A stretch of 64,000 nt of DNA. Source: Manduca sexta. Taxonomy: Eukaryota; Arthropoda; Insecta; Lepidoptera; Sphingidae. Of the stretch, positions 23,787 to 36,092 are shown piece by piece. The notes beneath the pieces were generated by a model. That model saw only the letters and a program-made list of their open reading frames with translations, was not told the origin of the DNA and did not search any database. The DNA lies in NCBI RefSeq assembly GCF_014839805.1, contig NC_051134.1, forward strand, positions 6,479,170-6,543,169. Direction: 5' to 3'. Made by a program: the position numbers and the translations under genes. Numbering within the stretch: position 1 is the first letter of the stretch; every line of letters begins with the position of its first letter.

Positions 23787-26700
23787 ATGGAGTGAGTTTT
23801 AAAATTTATTTAACTAGTGTTTGTTCATGGTTCCGATCATGGCAATTCTAAAACTTAGAAGATAACACTCAAAAATAATCTAGCTTTCTATCTATTAGAG
23901 AATTTTCACATCATTGTTTCAGAGATCACTTCATTCAAACTAAATTTTTACTTAACTGTGTTTTGTGCTCCTTATTAATATTTACGTCATATCCAATGTC
24001 TTGGATTTCTAATTAATTGTCATTTTCATAATCAACGTCCGAATAATCGTCAATAGTGACATTCATATCGGTTTACAGGTTTATTAATCCCATGTCACAC
24101 CCTCACGTGCGATTAATAGCGATATAATTATATGAGTATATGTTATAACAGTACGCATATGAAGTAGAGACGTATATACAATATTGTTTTTCAGTACTCA
24201 CTTCGAACCACCTTTTACTTCTTTAGGGGAAGAAAAAAAAATATCGTCTTTATTTCTTTTGATACCTGAGTTCAAGATGGCGAATTCTATGCAGTACTTT
24301 GCAATAAGAGTTATTCAAAGTTCTTCTTTTAGGGTACAATTAGTAAATAAGCATGTTCCTAATCAGGCTAGCAATTTACTCGTCTCCACCTTTTGTCCTA
24401 TAAATATTCGACTACGTTACTTCCATTTTTATTTGATGTTAATTTTTTTATTTATAGGATTGAAGATGAGATTCCTACGGTGTATGACAAAGACTGTTCT
24501 AGGAAGCAAAAGAAACGCCAAAAAGTCCTTGTAGATGAGCTACAAGACTTCGCCAGAAACACGACTTTGCATGGTCTTAGATACATCACGGAGAAAGGAG
24601 TGTCTGTTGTTGAGAAGTAAGTTACAAATATGCTGTTTGTCTCAAACTTTGCGAAGCCGAAACTTGGAAACAACTGAAAATATTGAGGTAATTTATATGA
24701 TGTTAGCGATAGAGCATATTTTGTATGCGTCCGGATAGCAATCACCGTATACGGTGTTAAACCCCTCCACAGTAACCCACTTTTGTTTGTCGCGTTCTGG
24801 GATCAGTCTTAGTATATCCGGTTTAAACAGGTGAGTATAATTATGTCGACTGGTGAGATCGACCGTCATTTTTACGTCACTTCGCTTACCATCTGGTACT
24901 GTGAGGTCACTTTAACCTAGTCATATACTTTGTATAAAGTATATAGATAGAGGGACATTTATCCCCAAACACCTTTTCACGCTAGTGGATCCGCGAAAAG
25001 ATTTAAGACATTTTATAATACATAGGAAGAAATACATATGTCGCCAAACTATTAACAAGTTCGATGATACACCTAAAGTAAATATATTTATGTAGGACTG
25101 AAATATTTCACCAATTTTTTTTACTACGGATTGATTTTTCCTGGAGATTATAATATTTCTGCTTATAATATGATTTGACTCGTCAGCCACTAGTTGAACT
25201 AAGTAATGATAATAGACAAGAGACTCACACCTGTGCGTTCAATAGTCGAGCAATGAAGAAGAATACCAAGAACCTTACACTCGAAGTAGTATGGAGTTGG
25301 AGCCATCCTAACACAACACCCTTGATGAGTGCGCAAATAGTAAAAGTATTTCGAGAAACACTTCTTTCAAAGTTGTTGCTTCAAAAGGTTTATGAAGTAT
25401 TGTCTTTCTCAGAATATTTTGGCTGATCCTGTTCTTGTTGAGCGTCTCCATCTGTTCGTATCAGATTCGTAACGTTTGGATTAAGTGGGGGAACACTCCG
25501 GTCATTGTCTCCATCAATGAACGCTTAGTGCCCGTGTCTGAGGTAAGATTTAATGAGGTTTTTGTGTTTGTACAACTAGCAGACTTTTTCTAGCTTATAA
25601 ATAACATGTCGTCATTATCATGACCTAACCTAATAGTTTAATGTCCACTGGTTGGTCGCGGCGCTATCATGGCCAGCAAGATGTCACACTTGTTGGTAGA
25701 TAAGTTGTGCATGCTTCGTCAGCGTCGCGTGCAGTGGAAACACATTTTAGATATTAAATACAAATTGAAAAATTCAATGTTTTATTATGATCCTAGCCAT
25801 TTGTTGACGGTTGAATACAATCATGACACGGCTATCTCGATACGAAATACTTTCAGCTACCAATTAATTTATATTCCTACTCCAAATATGATTTTTCATA
25901 ATTTTTTTTCAGGTTCCCTTTCCTTCGGTAACGATATGCCCACAGTCGAAGATTTCAAAATTTGATTATGATTATAGCAAAGAGAAAGAAAAAATAAGTA
26001 TAGTACATAAGGATATTTCGAACATGTAAGTATTTTATCAATTCTAATTTTTATGACTCTATAAATTTGGACTAGCTTTCTTTAATTTCTCTGGACTGTG
26101 GTGTTTGGATTCATGCAAATCTCTAGAAAACCTCGCGTACCCTGCTATGTAGACATATTCTATTATTCACTAAACAATATAAAACATATTATTATTCTCG
26201 AGTAACTTGTTACTTAAATAAATGTCAATAATTTTTTTCAATATAGTTCATTGTTAGATCACTTTTTTAGAAATTATTTCTCTTTAAATAGTCTAAGCAT
26301 CTACAATTTAAGGACCCCTTTATTTTCGTATAATGTATTTTTTTTATTTTTTAGGTCAATCGAAGCCAGGAAAAAGTTCGAAGATGTCTCAGTTATTTGT
26401 ACCAAATTCAATTACATCGTTCATTCCCTCTTTAGGATGTTAAATCGAAACTATTCTGATGAACTCGTGCAAAATCTTGATGAGGTATTCTCTTGTTGAA
26501 ATTTTATGGTCATCATTGACCTCTAAATAGTTTTTGAGGATTCCGAAACAAAAGGAAAGTTCTTTAAATAAATTTTAAAATATTTTGATCCAACGTACAA
26601 TTAAAATTACAAAAACCGAATATTTTGATTTTCTCCTAATCGTGTATCTTAACTAGAACATCTCGACGTAAAGCTGATGTAATTTTTCTCTAGATTAGTA

Positions 26701-29700
26701 ATACTAGTCACGGGAGTTTAGACGTAGGACATTCAAAGAATCACTAAATAGCCGCCCTTTTTTGACCATTCTAAATATTCTGCTTGCCTGATAGTGAGCA
26801 ACACGACCGCCCACAAACAGTAGCAACACCATACAGAATTTGAATTTTGAGTTGAGGTCTTATAATGCCCAGTATTTACGCTGGCTATAATGATCTTCAC
26901 ATTAGAAAATAATAGTGTCTCCACACTAATGCCTGTCGAAAGGCATAGACAAAGCGCAGTGGCGATAGGTTAAATTTACGTTAATTTAGAATATACGTAC
27001 TACTATGCATGAATGCGGTCTGAAGGTCTCTCTAATGATAATTAGATCAACAAAGAAGGAAGCCGACAGGAATCGGGTTATATGGATCCTTTGCTATTGC
27101 TGCCCTTGTACATAGTCCCCCCCCCCCCCAATACGAATAATAATAAATATAATAATATCAGCCCTGTATTATATACTTGCCCACTGCTGAGCACGGGCCT
27201 CCTCTACTACTGAGAGGGATTAGGCCTTAGTCCACCACGGTGGCCTAGTGCGGATTGGTAGACTTCACACACCTTCGAAATTCCCATAGAGAACTTCTCA
27301 GATGTGCAGGTTTCCTCACGATGTTTTCCTTCACCGTTAAAGCGAACTATAAATTCACAAATAATACACACATGATTTTTTAGAAAAGTCAGAGGTGTGT
27401 GCCCTTGGGATTTGAATCCGCGGACATTCGTCTCGCAGTCCGTTCCACACCCAACTAGGCTATCGCCGCTTTTACATTAATATAGGTATACGAAACCCTA
27501 CATTAAATGTAGATAAATTGTACTAATATTAAATTACAGGCGACAGAAATACATAATGTAATGCTGATGAACTCTAGTGCTTGCATGTGGCGCATGGAGT
27601 CGATACCCTGCTACGAGATTTTTAATAAAGTTTACACCCAAGAAGGCATTTGCTTTAATTTTAACGCACTGGCCGCGGAGGATATATTCCGCACGAAACA
27701 GTAAGTATTTTTATTTTTAACATAAATACATACTACTAACAGTCTAAAAACAATATCACAAATCTTGCATACATGACAATATGTAAGAATACAACTATAA
27801 AATCTCACTCTATTTTTTAATAAGTCTGTACACTACTTTTAATATCAACGTATTTTTTATTTCTTCTCTCCTAATTATAATAATTATAATCATACTTCAC
27901 ATGTTTGTGATTACAGATTGCAGAATAATTACAGTTACTTAAATACGACAAAACTTCTCAATAAATGGTCAATGGAAGGCGGATACGAGGACGATTCCAC
28001 TGAAGATCCGTATCCTAGGCGAGGACGGGTAAGTTCTGGAAATTTTTGATAAATGAAACCTGTTGCCTTCTCGGGGAGGTCCAGTTCGTCCAACAGTTTT
28101 GGAATGGAATGAAACAGTAGATTTTTCTTACACGATTTGCGCCGAATTGCTTCTTAAGAGATGTCAGTAACCCAAAATAAAATACATATTATGCTGAGCC
28201 AAGCCTTTTGTCCCAAACTAATAGTATAACGTACCTAATTTAAATTGAATATTGTATTGTATGATTTTGTGTGTTGGACATTGTAATTGGCATACAGTTA
28301 TTTAACCTAATTTGTAGAATCCACAGTAAGGACCCCAAATATTAAAAAAAAATATTGGCAGTTACAATAAGTGAATAGGGGTTGTCTAAACACTAACCAC
28401 ACTTTCGTCTACTTTTCCGCCAAGCAATAGTGTTCTAGTAGCTGTTTTTGATGTTGCTATTGTTTACGATAAAGTAAGCGACTTGTTTATCTCGGCACTT
28501 ATTGGCATAAATAATAAATTTTCAGGAAAACGGCGCCTACCTCGATCTTGTTATCACAATGGTGGATGATAAATATAATCTTGACAAAGCGTGTAACTCA
28601 CTCTATTCGGGATATAAGGTCAGTCTTAGATATAAAAAATGTGGTTGCATAGTATACTTTTCAGTCTATTCGGACTAATCTATACATATTATAAAACAAA
28701 GTCCGCTTTTCTGTGTCTATATGTTATCGATTTTTTTCAGAATTGACTGGATGGATTTTTATGAAATTTGGTATGGAGATAGTTTAGGATCCTGGGAAGG
28801 CTATAGGATACTTTTTATTCCGGGAAAATATATAGGAGGACTTTTATCCCCGAAAACTTCATCACGTGGGCGAAGCCGCGAGCAAAAGGTAGTCTATAAA
28901 CTGATAAAAAATAAGAAAAGTGAAATCGGGATTTTTGGTGAAAATATTCGTTTTCCATGGATGATAATTAGCATAATTTTAAACGAAATAAAGACGATTA
29001 TGTGGTTACATTTATGCAATATCAAAATAACCCTGTATATACAAACATTTTATCCAGGTATACGTGCATCATCCTATGGATATGCCGCAGTCATCTCTCT
29101 ACTACTACGCGATGCTACCGGAGCAAACTTCCTCTCTTGCTCTCAAGTTTAACTTGGTGACGTCATCAGATGAGATCCAATACTATTCTCCGGAAGTGTG
29201 AGTTGTAGATCTATTTACAGTGTCAGATAATAGCATGTCAAACACCCCTCAGTCGTAATGTTATTAGAACTGATTTTGAGAGAATACTTCATACACAAAA
29301 GTTCCTGCCTTTTGGATTCCTTGGTTGATTCATGTTGCTAATTGACATGATAATAAGAGTGTAAATAAAAATTTATAAAACTAAATGTTGTAGACGACAC
29401 TGCTACTTCCCCGGGGAGCGGTATCTCCGCTATTTTCAAATATACACCGAGAATAACTGCAGGCTCGAGTGTCTGTCCAACTACACATACAACATGTGCG
29501 GCTGCGTGGGTTACTATATGCCTTGTGAGTAATGATAGACTTAATATAAAAATAGTTGACATTTTATGATTACAAAATATAATGGTTGCTTTAACGGTGA
29601 AGAAAAACGTTTGGAGAAATTAAACAAACAGGTTTCCTCACGATGTTTTCCTTTACTAATAAAGCAAGCAAATCATAAAGATACAGACATCATTTTAAAA

Positions 29701-30918
29701 AAGTCAGCGGTGTGTGCTCTTGGGATTTGAACCTGCTAACATTCCTCTCGGCAGTCCGTTCTACACCCAACTAGGCTGTCGCTGCTTGTATATAATACAG
29801 GGCTGATGTTATTATTATTGATGTAATGGTTGTATGTTATAGATAATGCCAGTGACAAGATATGCACTATTCAAAGCAGACAGTGCATGGAATCGGTAGA
29901 AGGTAAGTCAAAATCGACCACTTACCTGTTTTAGCTTGTGTCTTCTTTTCTTTTATGCTAGAGGCTTATACAATTGATTTCAACAGAAATATTGGCGAAG
30001 AGAGAGACGGGGGACATCAGCTCAAGACTGTGCAAATGCTTTCCTGCTTGCAACAACATCGAATATGACGCAGAGATCACGAAAGCAGAGTTAAATGTCA
30101 ATCGCTTCTTATCCAGCGAAGACTCGGACACTTCAGTTTGGGATTATAGAAAGTAAATACACAATAAATTGTTATTTTAATTGATATACCACAAAAAGGG
30201 GTACAAAGGATTAGATGAAACAAAATATATACCGATAATTGAAACGAAACCATTTTAATTTAAATACAAAGTTGTCTTGTATAAGTAACAATAATTAAAC
30301 ATCTTATGATGTCAAGTATGAAATATCTTTTGTCAAGGAAAAACATCTTTAGATATATGGCAATAAAAAACCAGTGCTATGTTTAGGAGTTTTCAAGGGA
30401 AAATAATAAAATTTTAGTTCCATTTCTGTATGTACAAATCAATTTTGTTCTACAGCTACACGTTTTCGAGGCTGGAGATGTATTTCAAGAGCCCTCGCTT
30501 CGTCTCCATGCGCCGCTCGGAGCTGTTCGGTCTGACCGACTTCATCGCCAACTGCGGAGGGCTGCTAGGCTTGTTCCTAGGGTTCTCCTTCCTCAGCCTC
30601 GTCGAGATCATCTACTTCCTGACCCTCAGGTATTGTCTACTGTAACCACAGCATTAGTAGGTTCGAACAACACAACAAAATCTTTATAAATAGCTACATC
30701 TAGTATACAATATTACGTGCAAAATCAAGCCAACCGTTATAAAAACAATTGTAGACAATTTTTAAGAAAATTTAAACAAATTAGTTTTACTTGCATTAAA
30801 GGTCATGGTGAATTCTAATCGTATTTTTTTCAGGCTTTGGTGTAATTTTAAGCGCGATTTGAAAAAAGAAAAACAGAAAAATATTATAAAAAACATGAAA
30901 GATATTCAGGCTTCATAG
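23787..30918 (+). CDS. Pickpocket-type DEG/ENaC channel subunit, gene C (complete)
   Basis: Third member of the array. Coding exons: 23787-23791, 24458-24616, 25413-25542, 25913-26025, 26355-26484, 27540-27700, 27917-28028, 28526-28618, 29058-29197, 29394-29524, 29843-29902, 29987-30152, 30456-30629, 30834-30918. They join to 1659 bases, 552 residues, with all introns GT-AG. Features: His-Gly at residues 40-41 (TTLHGLRYI), TM1 opening IFWLILFLLSVSIC, VPFPSVTICP, the same Cys-rich core, and TM2 with filter GFS. Compared with A and B it has a longer cytosolic tail (KKEKQKNIIKNMKDIQAS), a distinct exon 4-5 region, and unrelated introns. Exons 10 and 13 stay close to A and B in nucleotides although the rest has diverged. 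AATAAA lies 56 bases past the stop. The frame is intact, so a working gene is likely. Confidence 0.92.
24733..24920. repeat. Dispersed repeat R3 in intron 2 of gene C
   Basis: Matches 47790-48030 (GGATAGCAATCACCGTATAC, GTTCTGGGATCAGTCTTAG, ATTATGTCGACTGGTGAGAT). It is inserted independently of the intron-12 copies in genes A and B. Confidence 0.55.
26700..26990 (-). repeat. LINE 3'-end fragment in intron 5 of gene C
   Basis: Contains ACGACCGCCCACAAACAGTA, GCAACACCATACAG and AATGCCCAGTATTTACGCTG, in the same order as the minus-strand copy at 33788-34105. Confidence 0.6.
27117..27129. repeat. Poly-C tract
   Basis: Thirteen C residues in a row, beside the tail of a SINE1 copy. Confidence 0.85.
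27136..27470 (-). repeat. SINE1, near-complete copy in intron 5 of gene C
   Basis: On the minus strand it starts with a tRNA-like head: A box TAGCCTAGTTGGGTGTGGAA and B box GGATTCAAATCCC, as in a Pol III promoter. It then runs through ACTTCTCAGATGTGCAGG (+ strand) to the tail GCCCTGTATTATATACTTGC and an ATAATA-rich end. It is one of the two fullest copies here. No clear target duplication is visible. Confidence 0.8.
28655..28900 (+). repeat. Dispersed repeat R4, best copy, in intron 8 of gene C
   Basis: Begins around TATACATATTATAAAACAAA and GTCCGCTTTTCTGTGTC, has ATGAAATTTGGTATGGAGAT and GGATACTTTTTATTCCGGG in the middle, and ends GGGCGAAGCCGCGAGCAAAA. It is non-coding despite a spurious open frame. 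Confidence 0.6.
29580..29825. repeat. Two SINE1 pieces in opposite orientation, intron 10 of gene C
   Basis: Bases 29625-29788 are the minus-strand head half (GCGGTGTGTGCTCTTGGGAT, ACACCCAACTAGGCTGTCGC). Bases 29789-29825 are a + oriented tail (TATAATACAGGGCTGATGTT). The second reads as the reverse complement of the normal tail, so the two pieces face opposite ways. Confidence 0.6.
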
Positions 30919-30973
30919 AAAGGACGTTCCAGAATACATTGATTTTTATGCTTACGCGAATATTCGACATTGA

Positions 30974-30979
30974 AATAAA
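30974..30979 (+). promoter_or_regulatory. Polyadenylation signal of gene C
   Basis: AATAAA lies 56 bases past the gene C stop codon, in a T-rich setting that suits cleavage soon after. Confidence 0.5.
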
Positions 30980-31194
30980 TTTTTAATTTTTACTCCCAAC
31001 TTTTTGAAGACTTTACAGACTTTATATTCACGTGGCAGACTGGAGTCTAGGTTGCCCGAAAAGTTACGATATAATTGTAATATCTAGCTCATCCACAGTG
31101 GGTAAGTATCTGAGTACGTATGTCTGTAGTTACTCACTACTCACCTAACTATAAAATTCCTCAAAACTGTATTTTCATTTTTTTTTATATATAA

Positions 31195-31280
31195 TGTTTA
31201 ATAATAAGTTTCATTTACTGTAAATTATATTTACCACCCAATCTGTGGCCAATAAATGTTTTTTTCTTTCTTTCTCTATT
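31195..31280 (+). repeat. Non-LTR retrotransposon 3' tail
   Basis: CAATCTGTGGCCAATAAATG followed by T7 and a CTTTCTTTCTC tract resembles the end of a 5'-truncated retroelement. The element body is not recognisable. Confidence 0.4.
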
Positions 31281-33787
31281 TTAGAATTAAGAAAAATTGT
31301 ACTGAATTAAAAAATAAAAGTTATTAACGGTCTGCTTTGACGCAGAAGCTTTATACAGCTCACAGTGCTAAAGTAAATATTTGTTTTCTCATTTTAACTA
31401 TACAAGGATGACAGCATCTATGTTATGTCTTAAGAGTATTATCTTTAAATCGTAAATTGTGACAAAATATTACACAAATAACAATATATTAGCAACCATG
31501 AGGTAAACAGACTGAACTGTGTGCCTAGGGTCGCGCACAAGAATTGCCTCGGAGGGAGGTTTTATTTGTTAGGATTAGAAAAAAAATATATAACTTCTAT
31601 ACATTTGTTACTAAATTTGATTGCCAAGGCGTTCCAAGATATCGTTTCGATAAAGACAAAGCAGTGCCATGTAGTAGTAGCTAGTTGATCAAATGTTAGC
31701 GACCCGTCTGCGCCTCGCGTCGCAGCCCATCCATCATAGTCACGAATGATTGATATCAGTTTTTCAACGGGCCCATTGTCGGAGCATGAATATTTCAGCA
31801 CTACAACAATAGCCAGCGAAAATTCAACTCCATAACCGCAAGTTAACGCCCAAATTCCTTTGTATTTTGCACTTGATGGCATGCAAGGGACAGTCGACTC
31901 CACGGCTCAGGAATTGAGTTGTTTATCGCACGTAGATAGGTCGTTTAAGTAGTTTGCACACAATGAAATGACGCGACTTTCTGAACGTTTTTGCCTTACC
32001 ATTGATGGATAAGAGTCGTTTGTTAATTCCCTATTGATGGCACACTACGGTTACGCGACACCGGCAGATGTGGCTCGCTTGCTTTTCGTTAGCTTTATTT
32101 ATATACGAGCTCCATATTGTTTATCTGTTATTACTTGATTTAGGTGAGGATTAGGTCGCGTTTTTTTATATAATGGTTCCTTTTATAAAAACCTTAAAGC
32201 TCCATATATTATATTATGTTATATCCTCTCTACAGATTAGTCTACCCACAGTTTGTCAAACATCTTTTGTCAATGCAATTATGTCAAGAAGATAACTCAG
32301 CCATCGTTGCAAACTGTTGCACCTATACGACACAAAATAACGGTAACGGGATGCCAATATTCCCTCATACAACTGGCATAAAAGTAACAACAACAACTGG
32401 GTAAACTACATGGTTAGTTGTGTGTTGCATCGAATAAATAAAATGACTAAAATTTGATTGGGACAACAGATGAAAGTAACAACTTTAATTGAGTAAACTA
32501 AAATTTGGTTAGTTGATTTTTGCTTGGGACAACAGTCACTTACCTAGTATACGGCTTCATTCGTATAAACTCCCTTTCCATGTCCTTGAAACACGTTTAT
32601 AGCGCCATCTGTCGACGCCAGTGATTAAAAATCTGATCAAAAAATTCCATTATCTCCTTCATGTGCAAACTCCTTAAATAAAATTGTTCCAAATTTCATT
32701 CAAATTCGTTCAGCTGTTTCTGCGTTTACTTCAAACATCTGATAAGAAGTATGGATGTATCTCGATATGTTTTGCACTCTGGGTACAACGTAGGTGGTCT
32801 AAAGTCTAGACTACTAACAACGGTTCCGGCCGACGCATGAAATATGCATTACACGTATGCATGCGTAAAACCTATTGTTTGCATTACTAGTTTTTACTCA
32901 TGTCTCGATTCTGGAATTAGAAGAATCTACATACTCTTTACTAGCGATATATGATCTCTGTATTGTGTGTTGCTGTTTTTATAGTCGTAGGTGACACTTA
33001 GCATCGGAGGAGCGACTACATAATTATTTTTCAATTAATGTAGAATTTATGTTATATTAAGAAAAGTAAGTACAATATGTTTTTTACGTCACATACTGCG
33101 AATTCCGTTTCGAGCTACTCACATGTATTTTAATTTTTTTTCGAAATATTTAATAAGTAATTTTACTTAAAGTAATTTTACTTGTAGATTTCTACACAAT
33201 TATTTTCTGTCCTAGGAAAGTAATCTAAAACCTCTTGATTCAGTCTGAGTAAGTAACACTGCCATATATTTAGTTCGATTGTTAATCTGCAATAAGAAAA
33301 AATCCGAGCACACCTCACAGTCAGGAGACAGTAAATTTAATTAAATCTTAAGAGAGCGTCCCGATGTCGTTATATCGCCTTCATTGAAACTTCAAACGCA
33401 CGCTCCCGAGAGCACACTGCGTACACAACACGCCGCGACACATTACTACTTTATTTCTAATCTTAATATGTCTCACTGTAGGACAAATGACATCCTTTTC
33501 TTCTTCAAATGTTTTGGCCCCGGCATTTCTTTCAATCGTGGTTCCAATGCATCCACTTATCGCTTTGGAAAATTAGCGAGCCAAGTAGTTCGAGTGCTGG
33601 ACAAACCTAGATCCAAAAACAGAAAAATTTGACATGAATACTAATATATATGTATCAACTCGATATGGCTCGATGTTCTTTGAAACAGTGGCACCAAGAC
33701 CGTGAAGGCTCATTATAGAATTGAAAAAAGTACCTCTTCTCCACTTCTTAAGTCTAAGACCTTAAATCGATTACGTACTAGCAACCT
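31281..33787. other. Spacer with no supported gene
   Basis: AT-rich. There is a moderately GC-richer piece at 31630-31910 without convincing codon pattern, an imperfect tandem repeat at 32385-32535 (AAAGTAACAAC...GGGACAACAG twice), and an R-type repeat end at about 32680-32760. I see no splice-bounded coding exon. Confidence 0.5.
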
Positions 33788-34105
33788 CTGCATATTTAAT
33801 GAGAAAGGCATTTTTTTTATTGCTTTGAATCACGAGACGAGCTTGCCGTTCGCATAACGGTAAGCCATGCAACCAATACAACCATAGATAATACACGTTG
33901 ATTGGTATTCCACTGCGCTCACCATCCTGAGACATGAGATGTTAAGTCTTATTATGTCCAGTAGTTACACAGGCTACAATGTTCTTCAAAACGGAACACA
34001 ACAGTGACTACACACTGCCGTTTGGCGGCAGAAATAGACATCGCGGTGGTACCTATCTAGACGGTTTCTCACATATGAGAGACCTACCAGTAAACTATTC
34101 CTGTC
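33788..34105 (-). repeat. LINE 3'-end copy
   Basis: On the + strand: CACGAGACGAGCTTGCCGTT, TGAGACATGAGATGTTAAGT, CACTGCCGTTTGGCGGCAGA, ending TCACATATGAGAGACCTACC. It is the clearest minus-strand copy of the family also found at 54940-55253 (+), 26700-26990 and in introns 7 of genes A and B. Confidence 0.65.
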
Positions 34106-34539
34106 ATTTGATTGTAATTGGTCTAGAAATCAATGTGAGAGTCACGTGTTGATCTCTATACCTATCACAAACGACACGGGCACACGTGTTCCATGCCACA
34201 TTCTAGTGGCGATCGACTATGCAGCCGAACATTCAATCGTCTCAGAGCGATTTGAAATTCAAACGGTTGTCGACTCAAACGCACCGCTTGGCTCGCCGAT
34301 GCCATTGCTTTTTACATTGACAAGTGTCCAATTACTGATGATTGAAATAATAATAGAGGGAAGCGTTTGCAGCATGCGAAATTAGGTTTTGTAATTCGGG
34401 ATTTTTGTATAGGAGCAAGGAATGCCTGTTGATTTAACATGTATAGTTAGATTTTGACCGCGTCTCTGCGGTCAATGTCATTTTTCCTGATTGGAAAATC
34501 TATTTTCCAATAAACAGAAGAACTGAGAACACCTTTTCA

Positions 34540-35010
34540 AAACAACTCTGATCAAGAATAGTTTTTTTTTTTTAATTAGATAATGTAAAATGTTGTAAGT
34601 AAATGGATTTTTAATATAACTAAACAGATTATTTTCAATAAATATTTTTTTTAATGTAATTTTTTTTTTCTAATATTGAATATATTTTTTTTAATTTTAA
34701 CTTTTGGATACATTTTTATTCTAATTCATAGTTACTATAAGAAAAATTTTATTGTTACTATTTTCAAATTTTGTTTTGTACCCACTCATTTTAATACCGA
34801 AACGAGGCTCTGTATGTTTGGTATAGTATTTTCTGGTTTTATTTTATTTTGTAATTTTAATTTCTAATTCTATCTACATATTATTTGTGTGAGAATGCTG
34901 TGTATACTTTTAATTGTCATATGTATCAGAATTTGTATTATTATATGTGATTTTTAAATGCATGTGTCACTGGTGTGTTATTGAATAAACAAATAAATAA
35001 TCAACCCCAA
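34540..35010 (+). repeat. T-rich retroelement 3' UTR-like segment
   Basis: Long T-rich run followed by CCACTCATTTTAATACCGAA, GAGAATGCTGTGTATAC and the terminal AATAAACAAATAAATAATC. I read this as the 3' end of a non-LTR element whose coding part is missing; it could equally be low-complexity DNA. Confidence 0.35.
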
Positions 35011-36000
35011 CGGAATATTTTTTTTATTTAAAACAAAATAATTGCTCTTAAAAAACTTGACAAATGTAATTTCCTTAAAGTTTGCATCTCCGAAACACAT
35101 AGAATGTAAGTTTTTGCAAGCCCCCACCCGCGAAGCATCGAAGTCGCGCGCTTCAAATTCTCGACCGCGACAGCCCGCTGTCGGACATTTCCGACATGTT
35201 TTGTCCTAACAGTCGGCACTCCTTATCTCACTAAATCGATTCTCAAGAATTCCTCGCGTGTGGGGAATTTCAAATCTAGAGATGTTCATTTTAGTTCACT
35301 GAGGTAAACGGATCTCGTTTTATTTAGTCCTGTATTAAGCAATAATTGAACTCGAAATAAAAGGAACGTTACCGCTAACTTCGGATTGATGCTTAGCATA
35401 AATCAATCAACCTATAAGTTATTTGGATGCATGTCAAATAAATTAGACAGACGTACAGTCAGCTACTAAAGTAGGTGAACAATTTTAAAATTTCAAATCG
35501 CCTTTAAAGTTTTGTGTCCATATCAACAGACGTTTTATGTTAACTAAAATAAACTACAGAGGATTTGCTTAATTTAGATAAAGAAAAATAAATATTTCGA
35601 TTAAATTTAATGTGTAGAACTGTATTGGACGTTTGAAATGTTTACTTTTGTGACTGACTGTAGATTGATAAGATTCAAAGTTTTACGAAAACGCGAACAA
35701 GTTACTATATCGTCGTTTGCATATCAACACTGTTTTGTAAAATAATAATTCGTAAAGGATTTAGAAGCACCGGTTTAGCCTATGCAATCCAACACAATAG
35801 GTACCGACAATTATCTTTCAACCCAAGTTCTTATTATTTATTTGTAAAGGAACAACAATATTTTACAGCTACCCTGTAATCGTCAAAAACCGACTTTTGT
35901 TTAAGACCGCGCAATATAACAATTATAATAAAAAACAAATTACTATGATCCTTAAATTCATTCATAATTTTAAACCACCCAGGAAGTCAAGATCAGGTAG
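35011..36000. other. Spacer with no supported gene
   Basis: I see nothing that I can name in this stretch beyond short AT-rich sequence. Confidence 0.5.
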
Positions 36001-36011
36001 TGTCATTAATG

Positions 36012-36092
36012 TTGGCGCCAACACGCAAACATTGGCGCCAAACGTTCCATTATTCAAACGTTTGACTGGAAAATTTGGCGAGTTCGCGCCAA
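36012..36092. promoter_or_regulatory. Cluster of TTGGCGCCAA palindromes
   Basis: Perfect 10-base palindromes at 36012-36021 and 36032-36041, exactly 20 bases apart, plus TTTGGCG and GCGCCAA half-sites at 36074-36092. The motif matches the E2F/DP binding consensus. No gene start is visible next to it. Confidence 0.35.

Noticed and set aside
28721..29152. 143-codon frame in intron 8 of gene C
   Set aside because: It is made of repeat R4 plus an out-of-frame reading of exon 9; the exon's correct frame is different.
23787..30918. Reading the array as one large gene
   Set aside because: Each copy has its own stop codon, and B and C each have their own upstream block and start codon.
31562..31903. 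113-codon minus-strand frame after gene C
   Set aside because: No motif, no splice context, no resemblance to neighbours; composition does not separate it from chance.
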